Assembly: GCA_021464245.1 (NCBI GenBank)
Contig: JADCRB010000064.1
Coordinates: 1,446,218 to 1,510,217, forward strand
From: Carallia brachiata
Taxonomy: Eukaryota; Streptophyta; Magnoliopsida; Malpighiales; Rhizophoraceae
Length of the DNA stretch: 64,000 nucleotides
Reading direction: 5' to 3'
Below are positions 12,489-23,999 of the stretch, one piece after another (the first letter of the stretch is position 1; each line of letters opens with the position of its first letter). Below the pieces are notes generated by a model. It ran no database searches, was not told the DNA's origin, and worked only from the letters and a program-made list of their open reading frames with translations. A program made the translations under genes and the position numbers.

Positions 12489-14760
12489 TGTTTGGGATTC
12501 AAGTGCCTTATAAGTGATCGGTAGAGTTAAATTTATGTTGTTCCAATTATTTGTTTATTAAAGACGGGTGCAATTTTTTTTGTCCGGACTGTAGAGATAT
12601 TATCTTTATTTTCTCAATTATTTTAATTAGAAAAATAAAATTTTTATTTAGTCGATTTTTTTTATTATAACGAAATCATTGTATTAAAACGCAATAAATT
12701 TATACATGGGACCAACCCATAAGCGTTGAGAAATACCTACTTAAAGTAGGAAAGTAAATCGGCACAACTAACTTACATATCATATAGTCAAACTGACCAT
12801 TACCAAATAGAATACAAAATTCGAGATAACCTACCTGTAATTAGATGTATCTAACTTTGAAATGTTAACTAAACCTAATTCAGCTAGAGAAAGCTACACA
12901 TAGTATAAAAGAACTTCCCGCAGTTCAACGGATTAATGATAAGAATCATGTTGGTACTCCTGACAATAAATTCTGAACTCACTAAACTATGAACAGAAAA
13001 AATACACATGCATAACAAAAATACCCAACTAATAAAATTCCAAAAAAAGCTATTTCTAATAGTTAATGGTGCCACCGGTGGCAGAGACATGGTTGGCAAT
13101 GAAGCGAACGTGAGTAGCGGTGGTAACTGCACTGGCAAAGGCGGCAACACTGGGGCAGCTCCAGAAACTCTGCTTCGAACTCCAAAAACATGGGCTTCGG
13201 CCGTCACACTAACAGCTGGTAAGGTGACGCTGGCAGCAAAAAAAAAAACCTTCGGAGACGAGAACACCAATAATCGGTACAATGCTGAAAATGGCAAATT
13301 GGGTCGAAAAGCACAGGAAAACACAAATATGAAACAGAGAGGCCTTGGCGCCGTTATTTAGGCTCAAAATAACAGAAAACGAACCAAAAAATCCCAATTT
13401 TTCCATTTGAAGGTCTGCTAAAAGAAGAAAATAGAGGGGGTAGGGCGAACGAACTAAGACAGCAGGAGAGGTGGATGAAACAGAGGAAGAGATTAGAGTG
13501 AAAGTTAGGGGAGAGAATTTAATGGTTGACTAATGGAGCTGACTAGTCACCGCCACCGACCAGTAAACAGTTGGTTTTGAACATAGAGACCAGAAGAGTT
13601 CGAGAAGGGGGGGGGGGAGTTGAGAGAGAAAGAGAAGATCTTGTCTAGTCGATTAAATCAAAGTGTCCAAAACCTTCCATGTCCTTATCTTCCAATGCAT
13701 TGTAGCCCAAGTTACAATTTATGAAATCTTTGGATAACTTTCTCATGGTTATTAGGATGATAATTTCTAAAATTGTTTTCTTTTTGCCATTTTCTTGAAC
13801 TTAAAATTGTTGAGTGAAAGATATTTTGTACAAATTATGCTTTTTTTTTTTTTTCTAAAAACAAACTTGTTCAGAACTTTGATAATATTTTTACTTTAAG
13901 TGTCAAATAAAGTATTCAATTTGAACATTATCATGCATATATATAAATTAATGGCAAACTAAGATGTATACCATAAGATCTAATTGAAAATAACCTTTAA
14001 AGAAATGAACTTTCACAAATATTTCACATTTATACTGCTAAAATAAAATACAAAAGAAAGAAAAATATTCAGCATCACAATTCTCGATTTGTGTGGAAAC
14101 ACGTTTGGTTTAAGTACTAAGCAGTAATTACTAACACCATACGCTCATTTTCACATGCTTCATTTTCAATCTAGCCCGTTAGTTTTATTTTGGCCTACAA
14201 ATACGGATGTAAATATGAAATAAAATTCGAGTGAGGCAAAACAAAACGTTGAGTGGTAATAAAATGAGAATTAAATGGGAAAAACCGAAAAATGTGTACA
14301 GACACAATAATAAAAATTTTGCTTCAACGGTTCAACTGCTCTTTTTTTTACTGGGCACTTGCCCCTACAACGACTTAACAAGTGCATTCCCCCAAACTCC
14401 CCACCTCTTTGACAACTTTTTCTTCCTGTACTTTTTTCTTTAAAGAAAACTGAAAATTGATGTCACGGTGTTTTTTTGTTTTTTTTGTCCTATTGGCTGC
14501 AAAAACTATTGTGAACTTTTGGTTTTTTGAAAGACCATTGCAACCGATTAGGTAGACAAATAACTGGTCGGTCAGCAACATTTTTAGCAACATTATTATA
14601 TTCTAATTTCCGAAACTCAAAAAAAAAAAAAAGCAGAGAGATTTTTAATTAGTTGACCAAGTATTCTTTGCCAACCTGAAAAAACAATTCGAGTGATTCT
14701 CATGCAGATTTCAAAATATGCTTTCCAAATGCAGACAAAACAAACCCATCTATTTGAATT
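12489..14760. other. Intergenic region with one doubtful short ORF
   Basis: AT-rich DNA surrounding the minus-strand ORF at 13008-13406. An 11-G run lies at 13607-13617. Several T-runs occur upstream of the START-domain gene. I see no other gene. Confidence 0.4.
13008..13406 (-). other. Possible small secreted/membrane protein gene, interrupted by a homopolymer
   Basis: On the minus strand an ATG at 13406 opens a frame with a hydrophobic N-terminal segment (ICVFLCFSTQFAIF). After about 50 codons it meets an 11-base T run (A run 13238-13248 on the plus strand), beyond which a different frame continues with a Pro/Ala/Val-rich stretch (SGAAPVLPPLPVQLPPLL) and a second hydrophobic segment. The local GC content is higher than its surroundings, and a pyrimidine-rich leader-like stretch precedes the ATG. 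I do not recognise the family. It could be a slip-disrupted small gene, a pseudogene, or chance. Confidence 0.25.
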
Positions 14761-14761
14761 G

Positions 14762-14768
14762 TATAAAA
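14762..14768 (+). promoter_or_regulatory. TATA box candidate of the START-domain gene
   Basis: The string 'tgtataaaacc' lies about 37 bp upstream of the ATG at 14805. With the usual 25-32 bp spacing, transcription would start near 14790-14800 and give a very short leader. It would also exclude the out-of-frame ATG at 14771. Confidence 0.5.
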
Positions 14769-14804
14769 CCATGAAGCTTGGCCGAACTGGATGCTTTGTT
14801 AAAC

Positions 14805-15362
14805 ATGGAAAATGAAGCGGAAAGGAATTGGGAAGGCACTGTTAGTGCCAAGATTCCAGGCTGCAGTGCAGACAAGATATGGCCTCTTCTGGAGGACTTC
14901 TTCAACTTCCACGTGTGGGTTCCGACAATAGATACCTGTTATGGAATCGAAGGAATTTCAGGTCAGCCAGACTGCATCAGGTACAACGCCAAAACATCTT
15001 CTGAAGATGGTTCAGAGCAAACAATTACGAAATGGGCACACGAGAAACTGCTATCCATTGACCCCATTGAAAAGTGTCTTAGCTACGAGATTATGGAGAA
15101 CAATGTTGGGTTCAACCCACTTGTAGCAACAATGAGATTGCTGCCCTTGGAATGTCCAGAAGGCCATGGCTGTCAAATAAATTGGTCTTTCTCTGCGAAG
15201 CCAATGGAAAAATGGAATCTTGCTGATTTAATTTCACTGTACAGTTCTGCCATATCAATTATGGCAAAGCGCATGGAAGATGCAATCCTGCACGTTGGAG
15301 GGTCCAGCCCAACAAATAACGAAGATGAAGCAGAGTTGACCAAAAGAGTTCTTTCTTTATGA
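14805..15362 (+). CDS. START/Bet v 1-like protein, lachrymatory-factor-synthase-like
   Basis: Intronless 185-aa protein of the SRPBCC (polyketide cyclase/Bet v 1) fold. The fold binds small hydrophobic ligands in a cavity; the onion enzyme LFS belongs here, but most plant members have no proven reaction. Family marks seen: WEGTVSAKIPG at the N-terminus (residues ~8-18), a PLLEDFFNFHVWVPTIDTCY helix/strand region, GQPDCIRY, and a C-terminal amphipathic helix ending MAKRMEDAILH. The start at 14805 is the first in-frame ATG after an upstream in-frame stop at 14772. An out-of-frame ATG at 14771 opens a 14-codon ORF overlapping it. AATAAA lies at 15365-15370, directly after the stop, probably too close to be the working polyadenylation signal. 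Catalytic activity is not inferred. Confidence 0.85.
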   Translation: MENEAERNWEGTVSAKIPGCSADKIWPLLEDFFNFHVWVPTIDTCYGIEGISGQPDCIRYNAKTSSEDGSEQTITKWAHEKLLSIDPIEKCLSYEIMENNVGFNPLVATMRLLPLECPEGHGCQINWSFSAKPMEKWNLADLISLYSSAISIMAKRMEDAILHVGGSSPTNNEDEAELTKRVLSL

Positions 15363-17313
15363 TCAATAAAAGCAAAGTTCTTTTAACATTTAATTTCGAT
15401 GACTAAAAAAAACAAAAAAAGGTTCTTCTTGGTTGTGTTGAATCAAGCGACAAATAATGGTGCTTTCTATTTGTAATGAAACTCATGCGTGAAAATTGGC
15501 AAATCAGAGCAATCAAGTTCAAGTTATAGCGCCAGAGGCAAGGGTAGAAAATATTTAAGTTGTATTCAAATAGGATTCATTTACAAGTTTATTTAACCCT
15601 CCTTTGACATTTGACAATAAACTCTCTTTGTGGCCATCGACATTCTTGAGGTTGCCGTCAGTGGTCCATTAGCCAAATATATGCGCACAACCCAAAACGA
15701 AGAGTATTGTCTTTGGTTTAATTGGCAACGGTGGGGTGGACGCATTGCACATGTAAGCATAACTGCAAGTGCCTAATGAGTTCAACAAACATCTGTACAA
15801 TTGTACCCAAACTCAAACATAATAGGAGCAATCAAAGACGAGCGAGCTCGAGGAGGGACAATTGTTCCCCTACCCCCACCTCATATAATCAATATACATT
15901 TTAACATGCATACACCTTATCTCTATTCTCATTAAGTCAGAGAGCACTTTGTATATTGGGTGAGCCTTACATTCTAATATTTATTAAAATTATCATTTAG
16001 TGTGGTAACATATGATAATGTGCTCGGTTCAATTCAAAATTTTGTTATGTATTTGTTAATTGTTTTATCCAACTCTAAAATTTGCCCCTCTAAAATTGTT
16101 CTGGATCCATATCACTGTGAGTAATCCGTCCATTTCATTTCTAGTTAAACTTCGGGCAAAGAGGAAATTCAACACATAAGAAGTGGGCCGGACCAATAAA
16201 AGAAAGACACAAAAGCAGTGGGTCTCGAGAGGGAAAAAAAGAAAGGGAGAGGATTGGTGGGCCGGGAATTGTACCGGGCCCCCACCAAAATTTAAAAAGA
16301 AAAAAAAATTAGTTTTTTTTTAAAACATAGGATACAACTAAGCATCTTTATAGTAATATTAGGTATTATTTAAAATTTAATTTAAAAAAATAAAAAAATG
16401 CCTGGCTGATGTGGCAATGCCACGTTAGCAATCAATTGAGTGGGTGTTGAGACAAAATTCCAGTCCACCTAACGTCTCTCAAAAAGAAAAAAGACTAGGG
16501 TAGCTAAATTTTATGGGAATATCAATATTTTTAATCTTAAACTTTTAAATTTTTTTATATTTGAATTGTAAATCTTTTTAACATTTCATTTGACTCTTAA
16601 ACCTTTTGATCTTCTACTAAATCAATCCCTCTGTTTAACAAAAGTGATCAATTTATTAAAAAATAATTTTAACTTTACAAAAAATTATTTAAAAAAAGAT
16701 TAAATATATAAATTGAATGTATTTTCTATTAAAAATATGCATGTTACCTATTTAATTCGTATATTTGTTGATTAAAAAAATATTTAATGTGCATATTTTG
16801 TTGATGAAAAAAATATTTAATTCATGTATTTAACCTTTTTAAAATAATTTTTATTAAGTTAAACTCATTTATTAATCGATTGACCACTTTTTGTAATTTA
16901 AATGACTGATGTAGTATGAAATCAAAAAGTTTAGAATTTAAATGAAATATCAAAAAAGTTTAGAAATCAAACGTAAAAAAATTTAAAAGTTTAGAATTAA
17001 AATTATTGATATTCAAAATTTTATGTATCAAAAGAAACGAAAAAGAGGCTTTAATTTTGACATACGATGTCCTTCAATACAAGCCATATAAAAGCTCGTC
17101 TTAAAGTTGACATTTCATAAATTTATCATTTTTGTGTCTTATTAAAGTTTCAAATTAGTGTAAAAGAATAACAGATTTAAATTTTATTAAAATTAAATAA
17201 TAGAACTAAATTTATTATTCATTGTCTCATTCTTTAGTGTCAAGTTAAAGATTCATATTAGCTTAAAAAATTAATAGGTTTAAAATCTATTAAAATTAAA
17301 TAATAGAACTAAT
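15363..17313. other. Intergenic AT-rich region
   Basis: Contains the 3' end of the START-domain gene and then A/T-rich DNA. The purine/GC-richer patch at 16190-16290 has no ORF of note. No gene, tRNA or clear element is recognised. Confidence 0.4.
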
Positions 17314-17721
17314 GAGGTGTTTATTTAATACATAAGAATGAAAATCAAATAGTTGATTCCTATTTTAATGTTTATTTTTATATAATTCCATTCCATTTCT
17401 TTGAATTTAAGAGTGTAATTCTTACATTTAAGGAAATCATAATTCTCACTCTCAATACATCAATCATTCACATTTCTCTTATAACTAATTTAACTACCCA
17501 CTACCAAATTATTTTTTGGAAAAAACTTCAACAAAAATTTGAACAAAATAACATATTGGAGGAAAATTAAAAAAAATTATAAACTTAATATAGAATTTAA
17601 AATAAAAATATTAAAATAATATTTTGATAGTAATAATAATAATTTTATGTGTTTGATGATAAAATATTTTAGAATCTCTATAATATCAATTCTGTTATAA
17701 TAATATTAATAATACTTTATA

Positions 17722-17756
<35 letters not shown>

Positions 17757-18138
17757 TTTGTGTCAATTTTTTTTTGGATTTTCTATTTATGGTTATTATT
17801 GTAAATTGAATTATATGATGATTATTATTATTATTATTTAATATTTTTAATTTAAAATTATATTAAAATTATTATTTTACCATTTTCAATTTGATGTCCA
17901 ATATCTCTTTTTAATTTTGAATAAAATTTCTCATATTTTTATTTTTATTGTGAAATAAATATTATTGTATATTTAATATTAATTTAGATTCCAAACTGAA
18001 ACAAATAATTTTAAAAGGTTTTGATTCTGATTATTGAATGAACCGAATATATTTTAAAATAAATCATTTCATTTATGATACTACTTTATTCTTGTTCTAA
18101 TTTCAATTTTAATTTCAAACAATAAACAAAACGATCCC
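17314..18138 (+). repeat. Dispersed AT-rich element family B, copy 1
   Basis: It begins 'gaggtgtttatttaata...agaatgaaaatc' and ends near 'caaacaataaacaaaacgatccc'. It contains (TTA)n microsatellite tracts at about 17724-17755 and 17818-17840 around a shared 'tttatggttattattgt' string. The same landmarks in the same order occur at 38304-39005. The ends are roughly inverted relative to each other (GRGG...TGTTT / inverse of AAACA...YCC), suggesting a MITE. No ORF. Confidence 0.6.
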
Positions 18139-18244
18139 TAAATTGGTTACTTACTGTTTCCTACTTTGATCTCATTGTCTAATACTCTTCATCGGATTTG
18201 AGGAATATGGCAATTATCCAAAGTTACCAAGTTTCTTCATCGGC

Positions 18245-18435
18245 TTTGTTTGGCAAATGGCGGGAAAGAAAAAGAAAGAAAAGAAAAGAAAAGGAAAGTT
18301 TTTTTATTTATATTTTAACCATTTAAATAATTAATTTTTTTAAAAAATTATTATTTATTTATTTTTATAATTTTTTAATTATTATTTTTTATTAATTATA
18401 ATATTATTATTACTGTATTTTTTTTTTAATCTTTT
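18245..18435 (+). repeat. AT-rich dispersed repeat, subtype 2, copy 2
   Basis: It starts 'ctttgtttggcaaatggcgggaaag' and runs into 'ttattaattataatattattattact'. The order matches the minus-strand reading of 11698-11965. It ends only about 120 bp before the SDS22 start codon, so it lies in the promoter or leader of that gene. Confidence 0.55.
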
Positions 18436-18558
18436 TTATTTACGTTCTTTCGAAACAAACAAAATTTGGTATGTTCTTTTTCTCCCCGAAAAGCACGAGG
18501 CAGAAAGAAACATAGGAAGGCCAAAGAAAGAAGCATAACTGCAAAAGAACGTGCCAGA

Positions 18559-21454
18559 ATGGACGGCAAGGCAAAAGAACCTCAGGGATCCGACACGACG
18601 GAGAACGACGACAATAATCAAACATTCGAACCGGACCCAACGAGCACGGTCCTCGATCTCACCAGCTTTCAGCTCCACAGTCTGGACTCGGTCCAGTTAC
18701 CTCCGAGTCTCACCGAGTTGGACCTGACCGCCAATCGGTTATCGAGGCTTGACCCAAGAATCGCTCATCTCTCGAACCTCAAGAAGCTCTCTCTTCGTCA
18801 GAACCTCATCCACGATGCCGCCATAGAGCCTTTCTCCCACTGGGACCAATTATCCCGTCTCGAGGTCCTTCCTTTTCATCAGAGTGTTAAATACATTGAA
18901 TCTCCTCTGCTAAATGAGTCGATGATCTTAATTAACGTTTCTTAATTGTATAAAATTGTTCATTGCTTGAATAGAAATATTATATAAGTGTTCTCCTTTC
19001 ATTACAATGAGTCATTTCCCGCAAAATGATCGCGAACTTTTCATTTTTCGTGGGTCATTAATGCATATATCTTTTTTTTTTTTTTGGGTTCATGGGCAGG
19101 AGCTGGTGCTGAGGGATAACAAGCTAATGAAAATACCGGATGTGGGCATTTTCAAGAGCCTCTTGGTTTTCGATGTTTCGTTCAATGAAATCACTTCCTT
19201 ACATGGATTGTCAAAGGTGTCCAATACGCTAAAAGAACTCTATGTGTCCAAAAACGAGGTTCCTAGGATGGAAGAGATTGACCACTTTCATCACTTGCAA
19301 ATTCTTGAACTTGGGTCCAACAGATTAAGGGTCAGCTCTATTTCTCTCACAAAATTTAAGAGTGAATTACCGTTCTCTGTGCTTTTGGGTGATGGGGTTT
19401 GTCTGCTATGCTTCTCTGCGAATAGAGTTGTTAGAAGTAATTGATCGTAAAGCACCGGCTTTTGTGTTGTAGGTGATGGAAAATTTGAAAAATTTGACGA
19501 ATTTACAGGAGCTGTGGTTGGGGCGGAATAGAATTAAAGTAGTTAATCTTTGTGGGCTGAAATGCATCAAGAAGCTTAGCTTGCAAAGCAATCGTTTAAC
19601 TTCTACCAAAGGTTTTGAGGTATTCAAAATAATTGTGTTCCTGTCATACTGATGAGAAGTCTAATGTGGGCATTTTACAGTCTAACTGTGCTTTTTTCCC
19701 TTGATTTAACTTGTTTGAAATTTTTCGACCTTAGGAATGTGTTGCTTTGGAGGAGCTCTACTTGAGCCATAATGGTATTGCACAAATGGAAGGCTTGTCA
19801 ACCTTGGTCAATCTCCGTGTATTGGACATATCATCTAACAAGCTGACCTCAATTAATGACATTCAGAACCTGACCCAGTATGTATAGGCCTCTTCCCACC
19901 CGGGGATGTTATGTTGTCCGATGCCCGTTGTGTACACTGCTTGACTCAAGTTCTACCTGCAGGTTGGAAGATCTATGGCTCAATGACAACCAAATAGAAT
20001 CACTGGAAGGCATTGCTGAGGCCATTGCTGGTTCAAGACAGAAGTTAACCACAATCTACTTTGAAAATAATCCATGTGTATGAAATTCTTCAACTTGGAG
20101 CCTAACTAATCTCAAGGCCCACTGTTTCATTATGTGAATCGTCTAAGCTATCACTGTTTGGTAACTCCTTTGTTGTTTGGTGCATAGATGTGGCAGGAAT
20201 TTAATGATGGTCATACATAAATAGAGAAAGCCCTCATACCCTGACCTTTTTTGTGTGATACTGTATCTAGGGCAACCTGTTGCTCTTTTGAAGGCAAGCT
20301 GCTTTACAGTGAGATCTTGACCCAGCATGATCTCTGCATTTCACATTATTTGTTTTTAACTAACCACAATCTGACCTATTGCTTGAAGATTTGCTTACCA
20401 GATTCTTGATCATCTGTTACAAGTGTTCAACAAAAATTGAAAGAGATCATGAATCTATGAATAGAGGATGTTTCAGATTATAAATGTGTATTGATTGGAT
20501 TCTTACCTGTGAACTGTTTCAGTAGTTCTTAGATTTTGATTAGTTGCTGAAAATCGTCCTAATATTTGAATCATGGGATTCCTTGTTGTATGGATTTTTC
20601 ATGAGTAGCAAAACCTATTCTTTAAGTTATTTTTTTACATGAACTCTGACCAACATTCTCTGCTCCAAGAGGGCAGAAACTTATTGCCTTTCACTTCCTG
20701 ACACCGTTTAGCTGTTAAATTTTCAATTCAGATATCATCGAGTTATGCTCTTTTTACCCCATAACTAACTAAATTGTGCAATCTTCAGTTGTTATTCTTC
20801 CATCCACAGTTTGATCTAATCCGTTGCTGTTGCTTCTGTTTGATTGTTCTTATAGTTGCCGTGGTGTTACATACTAATTAGTTTAAAGCATTCGTTCTCA
20901 TAGTTGCCGTGGTGCTGTGATCCTGTTCATTTTGGCAACCTTATCAATTTGTCAGGAGAGTTTAAGCCTAAGTTCCCAGTGTTAGAAATACTAGCATTAA
21001 TGATGAATGAAAATGCTTGGTGATAACGAAGCCTCCTTGTGGCCCTTTATTTTCAAATTTGTTTATTACTGTGTGAAAGGCAATTTAAAAGTAACCAATC
21101 CATAGCGTTTATGGCTTAGGTTAATGTTCTTTGAAGGAAGAGTGGAAGGAATGGCACCTGAGAATTGAGATGTTTTATCTTGGTTTGTCTGCAATTATCA
21201 CTCACTATGGCTGATCAAGGGACTAGAATAGAAACCACGTCCGCCAGTTGATCCCAATTATGCATTTCAACTGTTGCTAGAAAACTGACTGTTGCTATTT
21301 TTCTTTCTGAACTTGTGACATTTTGCCCTAATGTCGAGTTTTTCCTTACATGATTGTGCTTCTTATGTTGCAGGCAAAATCTCCCAGCTATTGTGCCACT
21401 TTGCGGCAGATTTTTCCCAACATTCAGCAGATTGATTCCAATGTGTTTGCTTAG
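18559..21454 (+). CDS. SDS22-like leucine-rich repeat regulator of protein phosphatase 1
   Basis: Six exons join in frame: 18559-18864, 19100-19330, 19473-19619, 19735-19877, 19963-20077 and 21374-21454, giving 340 aa. All introns are GT-AG. The last intron is ~1.3 kb and the others are short. The protein is a run of about eleven 22-residue LRRs of the SDS22 type (e.g. ELVLRDNKLMKIPDVGIFKS, EELYLSHNGIAQMEGL, LEDLWLNDNQIESLEGI). It closes with the LRR-cap IYFENNPC and RQIFPNIQQIDSNVFA. SDS22 proteins bind the catalytic subunit of PP1 and control its assembly and activity; the plant form is called PP1R3 in Arabidopsis. The start is the only ATG in the frame, because the extension to 18466 begins at TTG. 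A dispersed repeat lies just upstream. Confidence 0.93.
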
Positions 21455-22624
21455 AAATTTTCCACCATTGACACTTCCTCTCTGTGGCAGCACAGTTTTA
21501 TCCAGGAACCAATTTTTTTTTAAGGTAACACTGCTTACTCTTGTGGCCTCACCTCATCTGTTGCAGTAATGTGGTTATTGCCCTTGATATGTGCAGGTCA
21601 AATATTGTGTTACTTTATTGTAATCAACTGAGGATGATAGCTTTATAGAGAATAGAATTGATACAAAGAGTTCTGTTTTGCCATAGCATAAGCTATTGCA
21701 ACTACTGCAGATTTTCAAACTGGCCTCTGCTTTGGTATTTTGCTGTCCATTGTTCTTACAATCCCAATTTTCCCCAGCCCCTCATTTCCTCTAGCTTTCA
21801 CAGTTCTTTAGAACAATCTCTCTTTTGAACTCTGATGTTGCTTTATTACTGTTTATTCTCTTTCTCGTTTTGGAATCTGCGTCTGGTTCTTGTGGGATTT
21901 TTGCTTTTTTATTGGCTAGTTTGAAACTAAATTGACTATTTCATTAGAATAGCCTGGATTGACTCTAGTAGTTTGAAGTTTGTACTTTGAATATGCAAAT
22001 TAATTATGGTTAAAAATAATTATGCATACCAGAAATTTTTGGCCTATTGACTTAGTTCTCTTTGCTGAAATTTTCTTTGATGATAAAGGTAAAAGAGCTA
22101 CTTATCTTTTTTTCTTCTTTTTAATTTGCTAAGAAATAAAACTGATAATGTAGTTGCTGTGATCCTTGATTTTTTTGACCCTTTTGTTCTATTTCATTAC
22201 CGTGTGCTGGTCGGAGGGTAAATATTTCCAATGAATGCAATATATTTTCTATATAGACTATAGAATCTGGATACATATCTTTGGTAGTAACATAAATATC
22301 AACATACCACATTTACAATCTGGCACGTTGATGAGTGGGATTTTATCCGACGTTGTTATGAACTTTTTCTTTTTTATAGAGCCGTTATGATATTTCATTT
22401 CATATTTTTGGCTCAACTTGTTTCATGTAAACTGGGATCAATGAATATATAATGGCATAGCTTCAAAATTAGATTATTAGGAGCTCAAAAAAAAAAAAAA
22501 AAAAGAGATTCCTGTTTTCTAGCAGATGGAAAGCAGAAAGGGAGAGTTCCAGATTTAGGTTTTGGTATGTTGGTCCAAAGACTGAAGTGAACTAAAAAAG
22601 AAGGAAGAAAGAGAGAAGACACTG
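21455..22624. other. 3' UTR and downstream region of the SDS22-like gene
   Basis: Moderately AT-rich sequence with no gene recognised. An A-run lies at 22488-22504. Confidence 0.4.
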
Positions 22625-23108
22625 TCAATAATGCAAAACATAGGCATTATATTGAACCACGGCATCTCCGCTAGCTAGGCTGAAATTGTAAGTTCTAAGT
22701 TCTGGCCTGAGCGTATCCCGTGCAAACTGCAAATGCCTTGTGCCGCCCGATAATCGCCGTGTCCCGAACCTTGGCTGAAATTGCATTCCTCCCAGGTATG
22801 GCTATGGTGCTACCATTATATCCGCCTTCAGCAAACACAATATTTAAAACCACAATTGCAGCAAGTCCCTGTGACGCTGATCCATAAAAGCCTTTCGCCC
22901 TGGGTCCCTGGCCACTAATTCTGAGCTTATTGCTGTGCTTGCAGTTATTGGGTTGTCAATCGTCGGTTATGCAGCAGAACCCGGCCTTTGAAATATGTGA
23001 GGCCACTATTAGAACTGTGGTTAGGCCACTGCTGCCGCTGTACATAGAAGCGGAAATTGGTTAGCTTGTCTGTCTTGAGGCCCATCGGCTTGGGGTCCAT
23101 TGCCATCC
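22625..23108 (-). pseudogene. Dirigent protein pseudogene
   Basis: The minus strand, read in three frames, gives the order of a dirigent protein. First comes MDPKPMGLKTDKLTNFRFY near 23106-23045, then a frameshifted middle with an in-frame stop and IDNPITASTAISSELVARDPG. Next is GFYGSASQGLAAIVVLNIVF, then FAEGGYNGSTIAIPGRN. The end is YAQARTYNF and GDAVVQYNAYVLHY-stop at 22627-22625. Dirigent proteins are secreted and guide stereoselective phenoxy-radical coupling in lignan formation. This copy cannot make one: it has at least one internal stop and several frame changes, and the signal-peptide region is missing, cut off by the SINE at 23136-23303. I infer the SINE landed in or beside the 5' part of the gene. 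Confidence 0.85.
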
Positions 23109-23135
23109 ATTAACTAAAAAAAAGGCAAGAAGGTG

Positions 23136-23303
23136 TGGGTGAGCTGTAACTCAAGTGGTGGGGGTGGTAACTCTCATTGCGCCAGGCGGGGGTGGTAACC
23201 CCCACCATGCCAGGCAGGGTTCGACTCCCGCCTGGACCATATGCTCTCCTCCCTCTATGTAATGCTCATAGTTGAGTTCTAAGATGACCAAAAAAAAAAA
23301 AAA
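23136..23303 (+). mobile_element. tRNA-derived SINE with perfect target-site duplication
   Basis: It is flanked by the 12-bp direct repeat ggcaagaaggtg (23124-23135 and 23304-23315), extendable by preceding A's. It carries an A-box-like taactcaagtgg (23147-23158), a strong B box ggttcgactcc (23218-23228) and a 14-A tail (23290-23303). An internal ~28-bp tandem duplication ('ggggtggtaa...gccaggc' at 23161 and 23189) separates the two boxes. The body is about 150 bp. The clean duplications indicate a fairly recent insertion. The B box with poly(A) and duplication are seen directly; family assignment was not attempted. Confidence 0.85.
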
Positions 23304-23454
23304 GGCAAGAAGGTGATGGGTGCTTACTTCAGTTCGTATCAGTAAAAATTGTGGGCTACTTTAAAAAGATGAAGATGGAAACACAGTGACAAATTAAAAC
23401 GGTTAATGAAAAATTTCTTTCTCTAGAACAATTAATGTTGTAATATACAAATTG

Positions 23455-23960
23455 GATGACCAAAGGATGCCCAAATCAACACCAACCGACAATCTGAATA
23501 AAGATTACAGAGAGACCGGCCTATGTGATTATCTACCAAACCAAACGCCCCAAATTTGCGGCCTCGGGCCCCCAGTGGACTCCAAGGAAGAATTTCTGGT
23601 GGGTGATCTGTTTGGTGAAAATCCGAGTTTGTAATAGGACAGGGCCAATGAAGCCATCCAATCAGCAGGGCTATTGGCTTCCCGGTATATATGAAACAGT
23701 TTCACATCCCAGCCTTTCTGATTCTAAAGCGGCTCCCTACATTCGTTAACCAGATTTACTTGGGGATGATAGGGAAGGAATCCATTGGTGATCATAGACA
23801 GTGCAACCTGACAGTCTACTTCCACCGTGATTTTACGGAATCCTAGAGTCCAAGCACAATGAAGGCCTTGTAAAACAGCCCAAAGCTCAGCCACCAAAGC
23901 AGCTGGCCCAGCATAGACGAATTTGTCGTCATGCCAGAGCAGCTAACGTAAGTTACAGTG
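23455..23960 (-). pseudogene. LINE-type retrotransposon RNase H (RVT_3) fragment
   Basis: The minus strand encodes FVYAGPAALVAELWAVLQG, then RKITVEVDCQVALSMI. After a frame change it encodes FHIYREANSPADWMASLAL. These are the E- and D-bearing segments and the terminal HxYREANxxAD motif of the plant RNase H-like domain found at the 3' end of non-LTR retrotransposons and their host relatives. A stop after VNECREPL and the frame change show it is dead. No reverse transcriptase or endonuclease part is visible upstream, so only the 3' domain is left. It sits against the SINE and dirigent remnant, forming a small cluster of dead sequence. Confidence 0.75.
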
Positions 23961-23999
23961 CATGTCCCCATAAATCATCTGGCCCGGAAATCATGTTGT

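Noticed and set aside
14778..14804. Nine-residue extension of the START-domain protein
   Set aside because: It would start at TTG; the first in-frame ATG is 14805.
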